NCBI GenBank assembly: GCA_012295275.1
Contig: CM022668.1
Span: 15,455,891-15,519,890, forward strand
Origin: Chrysomallon squamiferum
Lineage: Eukaryota; Mollusca; Gastropoda; Neomphalida; Peltospiridae
Direction: 5' to 3'
Length of the DNA stretch: 64,000 nt
Every line of letters begins with the position of its first letter. Position 1 is the first letter of the stretch. Of this stretch, positions 17,141 to 29,471 are shown one piece after another. The translations under genes were made by a program, and so were the position numbers. Below the pieces are notes generated by a model. That model worked only from the letters and a program-made list of their open reading frames with translations, was not told the DNA's origin and made no database searches.

Positions 17141-17159
17141 ATTATTCACTACAATAGTC

Positions 17160-17455
17160 CCGGTTTTCATTATCATTTCTGTTATCGTCACCACTTTTAT
17201 TACTATTCCACAGTTACTATTACTATTACTATTACCATTTATACTACCCTCATCACCATTACTTTTACTATTACTACTTCTGCTGTTATTGTTTCTACTA
17301 CGTCTGTTATTACTTTTACTACTACTACTGCTACTGCTATTGTTTCCACTACTTCTACTGATATTGCTACTACTACTTCTACTGATATTGCTACTACTAC
17401 AACAACAACAACAACTATTACTGCTAATAATAATAATACTAATACTGCTACTGTA
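17160..17455. repeat. decayed trinucleotide (ACT/ATT/GTT)n region
   Basis: About 300 bp of three-base periodic ACT, ATT and GTT units with many substitutions, preceded by (CA)n at 17107-17134. Confidence 0.85.
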
Positions 17456-17955
17456 ATTGCCTATAACTGTCATGGTCTTACACAGAATATAAATATGGTA
17501 TAATTGTATGTACAAAACGTAATTTAAATATCTAAATGTATAATCATTGTTAAATATGATGTGATTTGTTACAAAATGTCTGTACTATAAATAATTTAAA
17601 CATCATGTTCTTACACAGAAATATCGTATAATCTATTACAAACTGTCTGTATAACAAATAATTTAAATATCATAGCCTTAAACCGAAATATTCTATATTC
17701 TATATTCTGTTTCTAACTGTCTCTACAACAAATAGTTTAAATGTCATGGCCTTAAACCGAAATATGAAAAAAAATAATCTATTATTAATTGTCTGTGCAA
17801 CAAATAATTTAAACTCTGTATGATCTGTTAAAAACTGTCTTTACAACTAATAATTCAAATATCGTAGCCTTGCATATATTGCAAATCCGATGTTCCCTGT
17901 TATAACCTATCTGTAACACAAATAATTAAAATACCGTGGCCTTAAAATACGATAT
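17456..17955. repeat. degenerate minisatellite of about 66-74 bp, about 7 units
   Basis: AACAAATAATTTAAAT-like anchors occur near 17,590, 17,656, 17,730, 17,803, 17,848 and 17,920, with recurring CTGTCTGTA and CATGGCCTTAAACCGAAATAT blocks between them. Confidence 0.8.
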
Positions 17956-18146
17956 AAAAAAAAAAAAAAGAAATTATCCTCGTGACATTTCGCCAGATGC
18001 TGGTCGTGAACGATGACTGATTGTTGCTTTTATGCTTGCTTGTTGTTTCCGCCTCGCTGAACATTAACTGTTGCTTCTGCTGAGAATCAAGTTTAACCTC
18101 GAAATTTTTTAACCTCGAAATTTTCTTCTGTTTTTTTTTTTAATTA

Positions 18147-18155
18147 TTGTTATGT

Positions 18156-18202
<47 letters not shown>

Positions 18203-18205
18203 GCA
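18147..18205. repeat. (TTG)n microsatellite
   Basis: About 55 bp of TTG units. Confidence 0.95.
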
Positions 18206-18685
18206 GTTGTAAGAAAATTGCAATAGTTTGTAACACAGACGCTTGATTTCACATACTTTCCTGTCATATAGTGTTTATTAACATTTGAAAGAAAATAATT
18301 CATTAATTGTTAATTCCATTCTAATTGGGTTCAGAGACGATTAAAACCGCGCCAGTCTGAAAAACAAAACAATTATTTTGATTCTGCCTTGCACGCCAGA
18401 CTCCATCCATATATGTTTCAGCTGCTTTTATAAACAGGAAAATAGGCCCGCCCAAATAGCAATAGCAGACGACATTCCACTATTTAAAAAAAAAAAGAAA
18501 AAAAAGAGTAGAATAAAGGAAAAATCGCAGATAATGACTGTTGTACTCGGACACCATTCCCACGCAGACATTTTCTCTGTCGAGTCAGTAGTTGTGTCAA
18601 GTACTTCCGGGTCATTCGTGACGTAGATGTACTTTGAAATTGTTTTAATCTGGATATGTCTTAGAGGCCACTGTAGATGGGCTGC

Positions 18686-18687
<2 letters not shown>

Positions 18688-18737
<50 letters not shown>

Positions 18738-19118
18738 GGACAGTTTTATTTATCTATTTTATTTATTTATTCATTTATTTATTCATTTTTATTTTTATTT
18801 TTATTTTATTTTTTTTTATTTTATTTTTTGATTGGTATCTTGATCTAACCGTGCAATCTATTTTATTTTGCTGCAGTATTCTGATTTTTATTGTTTTATT
18901 ATATCTTTTTTTATTTTATTTTATTTTATATATATTTTTTTTTTTACGCATAAATCATCGCTCCTGTCACTTTTATTGTAAATCGTATTCGCTGAGTCAG
19001 CAAATTAATAAACAAATATGAAGGTAATGATAAAAACGTGTTCAGAGAAAGGCACCTACTGCATTCAGTAATTGACCTAATGCATATGTGTGACATATGC
19101 CGTAAAATAAATAGATTA

Positions 19119-19210
<92 letters not shown>

Positions 19211-19324
19211 GGGGGGCAACAAATAGACAAATAAAAATAAAATAAAATAAAATAAATAAATAAAATAAAAAAAAAAATAAATGAATAAATAAAAAATAAA
19301 AAATAAAAAAAAAACTAATCCAGT
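18688..19324. repeat. (ATT)n, T-rich tract, (AG)n and A/T-rich tail
   Basis: (ATT)n lies at 18688-18737, TTTA/TTTTA-rich sequence at 18750-18945, (AG)n at 19125-19205 and AAAAT-type repeats at 19230-19310. Confidence 0.9.
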
Positions 19325-19344
19325 TTAAATATAAATATTAAAAG

Positions 19345-19415
19345 TGGTCACAATAGGGAATTTCGTCCACCCTTGTTCTTAGGGGTGTTTCTGGAAGGTC
19401 CAGCGATGATGAACA
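19345..19415 (+). mobile_element. dispersed repeat, copy B
   Basis: This is the inverted counterpart of the 11.1 kb copy, with about 85-90% identity by eye over 70 bp. It has no flanking terminal inverted repeats or target duplication that I could see. Confidence 0.7.
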
Positions 19416-19684
19416 TTTTTGTTAACGTATAAAAATAACTGTGATTTCGACGCTTAAAAATTTCCGTCCGAAATTTAAAATTTAAATAATACACCAATAT
19501 TATTCAAGCACTTGTACAGCGACTTTCGACCTTTGGCCTCTTGTTTCACCTGTACGTTTCAAGTGGGTGTTGTTGTGTGATAGTGTTGTGTACATAAAGG
19601 AAGATATCAGATATGAAAAACTACCATTAACCTGAAATCAGGCCTGGTACGCCATTTATCATATGTCATACATAAATACATAAA

Positions 19685-20042
<358 letters not shown>

Positions 20043-20461
20043 TGTGTGTGTTCAACTTGTCTTTATTTTATTTGCCACCTATTCAGGAACTTAATTCAAT
20101 TACAAGAAATGTTTTTTTTTTTTCTCTCTCTCTCTGAAATCGAAAACGTATGTTTGAACCGTCGCTTTAATTATATATATATTTCTTCTGCATGGTATAA
20201 CATTCACTTAAGTGGTCGTGCTAGCTATTATGACATCTGTTAAATCTTTATACTGTTTGCTTTCCCGTGCAGAAATATTTCTGCTCTGTCGAGTGACGTT
20301 TATATTATTTTCTTATGACTTGTTTTGTGCGAAGTAGTATCGTGTATATTTCATCTACAATGCATGTCAGTTGCTTTGATCAATTTCTATGGAATGAAAT
20401 TGACAGCAAGATATAATAGGCTGTGTAGATTGGTTTTGTGTCCTCTTTAGTTATAAAATGT

Positions 20462-20531
<70 letters not shown>

Positions 20532-20658
20532 TTTTCCTGTTCTAGAATGTTTAGAATCGTTTACTTATTTATATATTTTAAAATGAAATTTGTTAGTTTA
20601 TTTAATTCTTCTTCTTCTTCTTCTTCTTCTTCTTCTTCTTCTTCTTCTTCTTCTTCTT

Positions 20659-20689
<31 letters not shown>

Positions 20690-20710
20690 TTATTATTATT
20701 ATTATTTTAG
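20462..20710. repeat. (GT)n, (CTT)n and (ATT)n cluster
   Basis: (GT)n lies at 20464-20528, (CTT)n at about 20608-20687 and (ATT)n to 20706, all in one 250 bp stretch. Confidence 0.95.
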
Positions 20711-21297
20711 TTACTGTTCTTATATTTTCAGTACGTTAAATTCTTTCATATAGTTATATATTTTTTTTTTTTTTTTTTTTTTTGTGTTCTTTTTGCCGTG
20801 TATTATATTTCAACGAAACCAACGAATGCACTGGCACGATTTACTGTAATACACATTCCTTTTTTTTTTTGTCTCTGTTTTCTTCTAAATGTCACGTGCT
20901 GCATGCAGCAGTTTCTGTGGGACACTGTAACCCAGTACGCGTGATTTCATGGTACGTTTTCAACCGATGTCGGAGGAGGTGAATGCGTGCGTCGTTTCGG
21001 TTGCGTTGTTTTTCGAATTAACACCAAAATTCTTAGCACCAGCTCGCTCTGTTTGTCTCTCTCTCTAAATTTATCTGTCCGTCTAGCTGTCGCTCTGTGT
21101 CTTCATGTGGTTCATTTTTCCATCTGTCTATCGCTCCATTTCTCCATATATCTCTCCCTCTCCGTCTATCCATCTCTAGCTCTACATCTAAATAACTATC
21201 TTACTTCTGTCGTTACTTATAGTGTTGTTTTTGTTGTGGTTGTTGTTCTTCTTCGTCTTCTTTTTTTTCTTCTTCTTCTTTTTCTTCTTCATCATCA

Positions 21298-21361
<64 letters not shown>

Positions 21362-22057
21362 AATTAATACTGCAATTCAGTCAATCTTTAAAAAAAAGAA
21401 AAGAAACTATATCCACATTTTTTCTTGTTTTTCTGGAACCGCCCCTCATCTACCATCATCTTTATCATAAATTTCTAAATCAAACGTTAGTTAACGCATG
21501 GATAAGCATTTGGGAAACGGCGCGCGTCTTCATCAAGTTTCTTTTTTTTACGCCTTGGAACTGATGGCCTGTTTTCATTGGCTAATTATGATGAAGTAAG
21601 ACGTGACGGACAAATGAAAACGTCTGTTACACGACGAAAGAGGATGGGCTGACAAAGAAGCAATTGTCCTGGGATTCTTGTTTTTCTTTTCTTACGACGT
21701 GACCCACATGGCAACACGAGCGACCCTGCACGTACAGTGACATCCACCACGACATCTTTTTGTTAGCAGGAAGAAAGATACGCTGACACTATTTCTGTCG
21801 GTTGAATAATTTCTCCACGCAAATTTTTTTTATGCCTGTTTAGCACGAAATAAAATTTCGTTTAACAAAATCTTAGAAAGGAAAGGATTCTGATTCTTTG
21901 TTTTGAGTAAACATGGGGCCCAATACAACCACTTTAATTATGATAAAATTAAGAAAGAAAATCTGAAATAATTATATTAATGTTTTCGTCATATTTCAAA
22001 TAGAATGAGTTGTTATATTTAAAGGTATTCAACAAGATGCGCGCACACTTAGAAACA
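20711..22057. other. no gene; (CTT)n/(ATT)n at 21,240-21,358 and one unique island
   Basis: The patch at 21,490-21,770 is GC-richer, with an inverted CCAAT (CATTGGCTAATTATG), TGACGTG-like words and no repeats. It may be a regulatory or conserved non-coding element within the innexin intron. Confidence 0.35.
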
Positions 22058-22058
22058 G

Positions 22059-22066
22059 ATAGATAA

Positions 22067-22123
<57 letters not shown>

Positions 22124-22212
22124 CAGACAGATAGGCAGACAGACAGATAGATAGATAAACAGATAGATAGGTAGATAGAGAGACAGATATATAGATAGAT
22201 AGATAGATAGAC

Positions 22213-22255
<43 letters not shown>
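22059..22255. repeat. (GATA)n / (GACA)n array
   Basis: About 197 bp of GATA with blocks of GACA, similar in kind to the classical Bkm-type repeats. Confidence 0.97.
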
Positions 22256-24139
22256 TTAATTATTAACTTCAGTGGTTTCTCCTGAAAGTGATCTCCCAGA
22301 AAAAAAAAAAAAAAAAAAAAAAAAAATGGTTTTGGTTGGAACGGGATATATTTCAAAGATTGCACGGGAATACATCATACAACCAACAACAATAACAATA
22401 AATGTTATTGCTAATTACTTTACTTTATCGTGTATAAAAAGAAGTAAACAACAATAATGTGTATATGGCTGTACTATTACTTTTAGAAATAAATGTTTTT
22501 TTCTAATCGTTTCGCGTTATCGCGTACATTCAGTGGGAAGGGACACAAAACAAAGCCAGTAACTTTTGTCAAAAAACCAGTCTGGACAAATTCAGGATAC
22601 TCGGTATCATTACGTCGGAATAGCTTGTCAGTTTCCGTCCGCCTTCAGTGCGTTCGTATTATCTTACATACGTCCTTTTCGTTTCATAATCCACATAATT
22701 CATACATGCAGTACAACTCTGTTGTCGGTTGCACTCCGAGTCACTGTTGTGACGTCATAACGACTGTCGCGTATTAGTCATTTGCACTGATCTCCCCTTG
22801 CATATTATGGCATATTTTCTCGTTACATACGCACCTTAGAAAATCTTTGATCTTACAGTTACATACATTTGACATGAATATGATTGTAAACACTCCTTTC
22901 CCTGTCATTCTGTATATATATATATATATATATAAAGATATGTATTTAATTCTTATTTCAAACTTGTATACAATTGTGTATTGTAAGTAGTGAATAGATG
23001 AGTGTTGTCACATATGCAATACTTGTTTACATGCCTGGTTTCTGTGTATTACAAAGTGAAAGAAATTTAGGGGTGTCGCGGTCCTCTGAAAAGAAAAAAT
23101 TAAAATTTCTGTCGCGCCTTTTGTTTCCTTTGGCGAAATCTTTTTTTATTACGCATGAATGTAGTTTGTACAAAAAGTCCCTACAGACCTTTTAGAAAAA
23201 TTTATATTTCGTTAACGTGTGGGAAAAGGCATTTTTAAAATTTTTATATTTATGTATACTTATATGTGAATGTATGTACATTACTGGTATTTCATTGTTT
23301 ACACGTTCGTTTTCTGCAATAGGGTCTTTGTCAGCGTGCGTGCGTGCGTGTGTGTGTGTGTGTGCGTTTGTGAGTTGAGTTCTTTAGAAAGAACTGAAAT
23401 ATATTAACTGCTTCATAACAATTAGCATGATGATTTTTCACTCAGTCTTTCATTTTTATTAACTAATTCATCGACGACTGTCAGGTTTTATTATTACCCT
23501 GTTTCACAAGTTTCATATTGCTGAAAAGAAGTAAGAGCTATACGCATACAAAAGCACGCACACACGCACACACAGACAGACATGCACCGAACACTTTAAA
23601 TCACAAATAAATAAATACACATTTATGTATATATTTAAAAAGTTATAAGTTAAAAAACGCAATAAAATATAAAACAATAATATATCTCGACTATGTGACC
23701 ATGCAAAAAATTATTGTGCCATGTAAAAAAAAAAAAAAAAAAAAAAAAAATTTATCTCTGTGTTCCTTATTGTCAAGAAACAAACATAATACTTTGGCTA
23801 TACGACGCTGTTTTAGATTATCACTCAACCGGATCTTTGAGTAAACTGAAAAGAATAAAAATATTTTTTTAAAAAATTCTGATACCCTGACTGTTATTAA
23901 CAAAGATTTAAAAAGCTGATAGGTAGGGACCGATGAGAAAGAGTTTTGAAGAGTTGAACAGAAACGTGACAGAATCTGCGGCGGTTCTAGCGTTGATATG
24001 TACAGTCATGTCTTCTTCATCTTTTATTTTATTTTATTTATTTGTTTATTTAGTTAGCTAGTTAGTTAGTTATTATAGTTATTATGATGATTATTATTAT
24101 TATTTATTATTACTACTACTACTACAATTACCGCTACTA

Positions 24140-24197
<58 letters not shown>

Positions 24198-24724
24198 TAT
24201 ATACATACATTCTTCTTTGTGTTTTCATTTATTTATCTATTTATTATTATTATTATTATTATTGAATGTGTGTGTGTGTTTGTGTGTGTTTGTTTTGTTG
24301 TTGTTGTTCTTGTTGTTGTTTTGGTTTTTTGATTTTCGACATATTTTTTTTCGATCTGTTATTTATGATAAAAATAATCTTTACGAAAGAGAAACCAGGA
24401 CTGTGTAAATAAAAAATAATTAAAAAAAGAGAATTAATAACAATAAGGCGGCTTAGTTTTAAAAAAGCACCATAAATCAAACAATAAGAATTAAAAAAAC
24501 CACCGTTAATTCTGTAAATTAAGTTAATTTTGTGCCGTTCTAAATGGTATCCAGTTACGTTACGACAGTAAGAAAAAAGAAATGAACAATGGTTAAATGT
24601 ATTCTTGTCTTAAATCAAAGCCAAGAAAAAACTGTGGAATTCTTGAAGTCTGTCATATAGAATGTCTTATTGTGCAGTTTAGATAAATCCACATTGCATG
24701 CACACAGATACAAATAAAGAAATA
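22256..24724. other. no gene; AT-rich, poly-A, (TA)n, (TTG)n
   Basis: Poly-A lies at 22301-22325, (GT)n with GCGT near 23,336-23,365, poly-A at 23,726-23,750, (AT)n at 24,143-24,205 and a short GT/TTG stretch at 24,265-24,320. The 22,490-22,760 patch is unique, but no family is recognised. Confidence 0.65.
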
Positions 24725-24753
24725 CACAGATAGAGACAGAGACAGAGACAGAG

Positions 24754-24830
<77 letters not shown>

Positions 24831-24853
24831 AAGACAGAGACAGAGACAGAGAC

Positions 24854-24930
<77 letters not shown>

Positions 24931-24975
24931 CAGAGACAGAGACAGAGACGGAGAGACAGACAGACAGACAGACAG
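24725..24975. repeat. (AG)n / (CAGAGA)n hexanucleotide array upstream of the innexin exon
   Basis: A 250 bp purine-rich array alternates AG with CAGAGA and GACA units, ending 180 bp before the innexin acceptor. Confidence 0.95.
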
Positions 24976-25157
24976 AATTATACAGGAATAGTCGAGAGAT
25001 TCAGATATTAGCATTCTTTCATTTATTAATATTATTCCAGTTCACTAACCCATTAGAGAATGACTGACTTTACTAAATACGCTAAATAATAATTCATACA
25101 TTATTGAGAACTGTAATTAATAATGTTGTTATTTTTGTTTTTTTTTCTTGTTCACAG

Positions 25158-26376
25158 GGGAATCAGTGACGTGCTAAGCGGGGTTCCCTCGCTGAAGAAG
25201 CTGCAAGGAGCCAGCAATGACGACTGGATCGACCGCATCAACCACGTCTGGTCCGTCTTCATCCTGGCTCTGTTCGCCATCGTGGTGAGCACGGGTCAGT
25301 TCGGCGGCGACCCCATCCACTGCTGGTGTCCCGCCGAGTTCACGGGCGCCTACGTCGACTACGCCAACTCGTACTGCTGGATCAAAAACACCTACTACAT
25401 CCCCATGGACACGCCCATCCCCGTGGACCACCGGGAGAGGAGCTCGGAGGAGCTGACGTACTACCAGTGGGTGCCCCTCATCCTCCTCTTCATGGCGTTC
25501 ATGTTCAAGCTGCCCAACATCATCTGGAGGCTGTTCAACGGGGGAGCAGGAATCAACATGGAGAAGATCGTCAACCTGGCGGAGAAGACGCAGCTGGGCT
25601 CGCCAGACGAGAGAAAGGAGACGATAGAACACATAGCCATCTACATGGACCGCTGGCTGGTCACCCACCAGAACTACCACTGGAACGCCGTTGTCCGCGC
25701 CAAGCAGAAGCTGGCGCGCGTCTGCTGCTTCTTCTGCAACAAGCGCGCCGGCACGTACCTCACCGCGCTCTACCTCTTCGTCAAAGTCCTCTACGTCGCC
25801 AACGTCATCGGCCAGTTCTTCCTCCTCAACGCCTTCCTCGCCACGGACTACAACATGTACGGCTTCGAGATCATGGACAAGATCTCGACGGAGGGCACGT
25901 GGAAGGAGTCGCCGCGGTTTCCGAGGATCACGCTGTGCGACTTCAAGATCCGCCAGCTGCAGAACATCCAGACGTGGACCGTGCAGTGCGTGCTGCCCAT
26001 CAACCTCTTCAACGAGAAGATCTTCATCTTCATCTGGTTCTGGCTCGTCGTCGTCGCGGCGCTCACCTGCATCAACATGCTGTCGTGGCTGTACGCGGTG
26101 ATGTTCAAGCGGAACCGCGCCGTCTACATCAAGAAGTACCTGAAGATCAGCAACGACCTGCACACGACCAGCGACAAGAGTCTGTGCGCCAAGTTCGCCA
26201 ACGAGTACCTCCGCGACGACGGGGTCTTCGTCATCCGCGTCATTTCGAAGAATTCCACGGACCTGGTGGCCACGGATCTCATCAAACAGCTGTGGTCGAT
26301 GTACAAGGAGAAGAAAGCGCTCAGGGGCAATGACAGTTACGAGCCGGGCGAAGAAGCTAAAGAAACTTTAGCGTAA
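25158..26376 (+). CDS. innexin (gap-junction / hemichannel subunit), main and last coding exon
   Basis: Four-pass membrane protein of the innexin/pannexin family, which forms intercellular gap junctions or hemichannels at the plasma membrane. Numbering from the first codon of this exon: TM1 about 31-48, extracellular loop 1 with Cys55, Cys57 and Cys73 and the family sequences around CWCPAEFTGAY and YYIPMDTPIP, the diagnostic YYQW at 101-104 opening TM2, TM3 about 205-228, loop 2 with Cys260 and Cys277, TM4 about 288-312, then a cytoplasmic tail to the TAA at 26374. The exon opens after a textbook acceptor (long T-rich tract, CAG at 25155-25157). No Met precedes the conserved DDWIDR stretch, so the start codon lies in an upstream exon; phase requires that exon to donate two bases. 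The roughly 405 residues here are nearly full family length (350-450). The exon is strikingly GC-rich compared with flanking AT-rich DNA, which also opens long shadow frames on both strands. Family identity is certain; the paralogue is not assignable by eye. Confidence 0.95.
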
Positions 26377-27005
26377 ACCGCTGGGGATGTTAGAGTCATG
26401 TTTAGGATATCTTTGTTTTTAAAAAAAAAAAAACTGCCTGATGGGATACGAAAGAAAGAGGCTTGAAGCAGATTAATGGATACTAAACGCTGCATTTTTT
26501 TTTTTTTTTTTTTTTTTTTTTTATTTTTTACGAAAAAGGTTATTAATGACAGATGAATCATGTTCTCGTTTCTGGATGTGTGATTGTCGAAGCGTCGTCT
26601 GTCTTGATTCGTACCGGAAAAAATATTTCGGAACGTCTCGCCTAATTCGGGAATGTCCGGAACATTTCGCCTGATTCCAGACCGATGCAGAAATTTCGTC
26701 GTCTTCCAGAAAAAAGTATTTCTGAATAGCTTACCTAGTTTCGGAAGTATTCGATATGTCTGGTATAGTTACGGAATTATTAGTCTAATTCCGAAACTAC
26801 TCGTAGAAATATCTCGACTAATTCCGGAACTATTCGGAAGCCCTTGGTGCTATTGTTATAAATATTTCAGCTGCTGGTTTGTGATTCAGTTTCCTGTTTA
26901 CGAGCGGATTTATACTTATGTTTCCTGATCTACTTCAAACAGGATTTCAAAAATTTGAAATTATTGTCGGATCTAAAACGGAAATTTGGAACGAAAACAA
27001 TAAAT
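26377..27005 (+). other. innexin 3' UTR candidate ending at an AATAAA
   Basis: It contains poly-T at 26494-26525, then a degenerate TTCCGGAA-bearing repeat at 26,610-26,850. The first good AATAAA is at 26999-27004. Extent is inferred, not observed. Confidence 0.4.
26610..26850. repeat. degenerate 29-34 bp repeat built on CTAATTCCGGAA
   Basis: TCGCCTAATTCGGGAA, TCGCCTGATTCCAGAC, GTCTAATTCCGAAAC and GACTAATTCCGGAAC recur. Adjacent copies are about 29 bp apart at the left and 34 bp at the right. Related CCGGTTCACGG/TTCCGG words occur near 27,115-27,160. Confidence 0.6.
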
Positions 27006-27426
27006 TAATAATTTAATGTAGCATAATAATTTTTTAAGTTTTTTTTTTTCTAAATAGGCGATTTTTAAATGATTCAGCTCAGAATCTTTTTTACCTTATG
27101 ATCAAAATATTTCTTCCGGTTCACGGAAAAGATGCGAGATGTTCCGGATTATGACGAAAAGGTGCGAAGTTTTACCTGTTTGTTGAAAAACGCATTTAGT
27201 TCAAGGTACTTGTAGTATCATTATATATATATATATACAGATATAATATCATTAGGAAGTTCGACCAAGATCATAAAACGAAATCAAATTTAAAATAATT
27301 TCCAAGTGATCGAAGCACAATTAAATTTTTTAAATGATGTGGTAAATAACAAAAATTTTACATTCCATTATTACCGTGGACCATGAAATTTCCTTTTATT
27401 TACTACAATATTTTTTATTTATATTA

Positions 27427-27428
<2 letters not shown>

Positions 27429-27459
<31 letters not shown>

Positions 27460-27464
27460 TGTTA

Positions 27465-27519
<55 letters not shown>

Positions 27520-27527
27520 CATCATCA

Positions 27528-27586
<59 letters not shown>

Positions 27587-27588
27587 TT
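27429..27588. repeat. (AAT)n - (ATT)n inverted array
   Basis: About 32 bp of AAT units are followed by about 120 bp of ATT with a short ATC block, so the left arm is complementary to the right arm. Confidence 0.95.
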
Positions 27589-28418
27589 ATTTTTATTTTT
27601 TTTAAATTGATATCTTTTTTATATTTTGAGGGAAGTATGGTGTTGTCTTTTGTGCATTATTTTTTTTTTATTATGCTGGTTGTATTTATTATTATTGTTT
27701 TTATTTTAAAATGTACTGCTTTTTAAACTTTACTATTTCTCTAATCTTATATGCTTGTTTTATTGCGTGTGCGTGTTGTGTGCGTGGTGACTGAGATACT
27801 AAACTGAGATCTTGCCTAGTAGTAGACGTGTTGTTTTATTTTCAAAACTGAAAAAAAAGAAGCAAGCTAAAATTTGGAATTGAGAAAAAAATATAAAAAA
27901 TAAAAATAAATAAATAAATAAATAAATAAAATTTGGAATTCGGAAAAATAAATAAATAAATAAATAAATAAAATTGATAATTATGATATTTAGTATCAAC
28001 AAGGACAACAGCAAAACATTATTTAATTTCTAAAAAAAATTACTTTATATTGAAAATGTTATAACTAAAAAATATATGGCTGCTTCTCTCATCCCCGTGA
28101 AGGGTGTTTGCTCAGTCTGCCTAGATCATTGTACCCAGATCTAACAATTACAGTTTATGTAACATCTTGGTCTAACATTCCATCATTCTCCATTCCGCAC
28201 AAAACGCCAGATGAATCATTTAAAGTTTTGGCACTAAATATTTTTTTTGTGTGTGTGGATATTATCGATACTAAAAAATTTGATATCGTAATTTTTTTGT
28301 AAGCCACAATGTTTTGTTTTGTTCACCTAATAATTAGTTTAAAGTGAGAGATTATGTTGCTATCAACCACAACAACAACAACTTTAATAATAACAATAAC
28401 AATAACAATAACAATAAC

Positions 28419-28476
<58 letters not shown>

Positions 28477-29412
28477 TACTAAGATGTGAGTTTGTTTCAG
28501 TTTTATCCATAATAAATTTAAAATGTCATGATCATTTCCTAGATGATAAAGAGAGTGAAATGACAAAAGAATACATGGACATTGGCCAAAGATATTTTTT
28601 TGATGTTTTAGCTCTAAGCTTTGTTTGATACATACTGTCTTTCACGAAAGTTCAGTTGTGCATTGATATCAAAAGAGAGAGAAAGTGATAGTAGAGAGAG
28701 AAAATGTTTTATACGGGATTCAACAAAAGATTCCGAAGTTTACCGAAGGATTCCGAAGTGTAACGAAAAACACCGAAAAAAGACGATACGTGTCGAAGAC
28801 TTGTTATTAAGATTACAACGAATGGTGCTAGTTCAAGCACGCCTTTGATCTACACGTCTATGACGTCACTAGATTAGTGTCTGAGAGAGAGAAAGAGAGA
28901 GAGAGATAATGTATGTTTGTGACTTATTTTTAACAATGTCAAAATATAATTAGTTTTATATGCAGTTGTAGGTGAAGAAAGCCAAAATCAAAATGTTGTT
29001 ATTTATATAAAATGTATATCTATATCCATATGTATGTATGCACAATGAATATATACTGTATAGATGAGACATTTGTATTTAACAGTGGGTGTTTGTTTTT
29101 GTTAAAAACGAATGTATTTAAGCTGACATATATGACAAGTGAATTAACGTTTTATATATAATTCTTACATAACTTCATTGACTTTTGTATGGTAGAAATT
29201 CATTTTGTGTAGTTTTTCATCAGTGTATTTTGAATATTAGGAGACAAAAAAAATTTAAAAAAAGCAAAACGATTAAAATTATAGAATAAGACTAAAATGT
29301 TTGAGAACTTAATTTTCAATATCTTGAACCACATTGGTCAGTTTCAAAATTAAAAAGTTTAAGTACATAAAAGTATATACCAGTATGTATCTATGTATAT
29401 GTATATATATAT

Positions 29413-29471
<59 letters not shown>

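Noticed and set aside
17081-17515. 144-codon Ser/Asn-rich minus frame
   Set aside because: Low-complexity translation of trinucleotide repeats, without start context or family.
25174-26163. 329-codon antisense frame over the innexin exon
   Set aside because: Shadow of the GC-rich coding strand; highly charged Asp/Glu/Val/Leu composition with no domain, while the sense frame is an unmistakable innexin.
25326-26333. 335-codon alternative plus frame over the innexin exon
   Set aside because: Arg/His/Pro/Gln-rich shadow frame caused by the same GC-rich codon bias.
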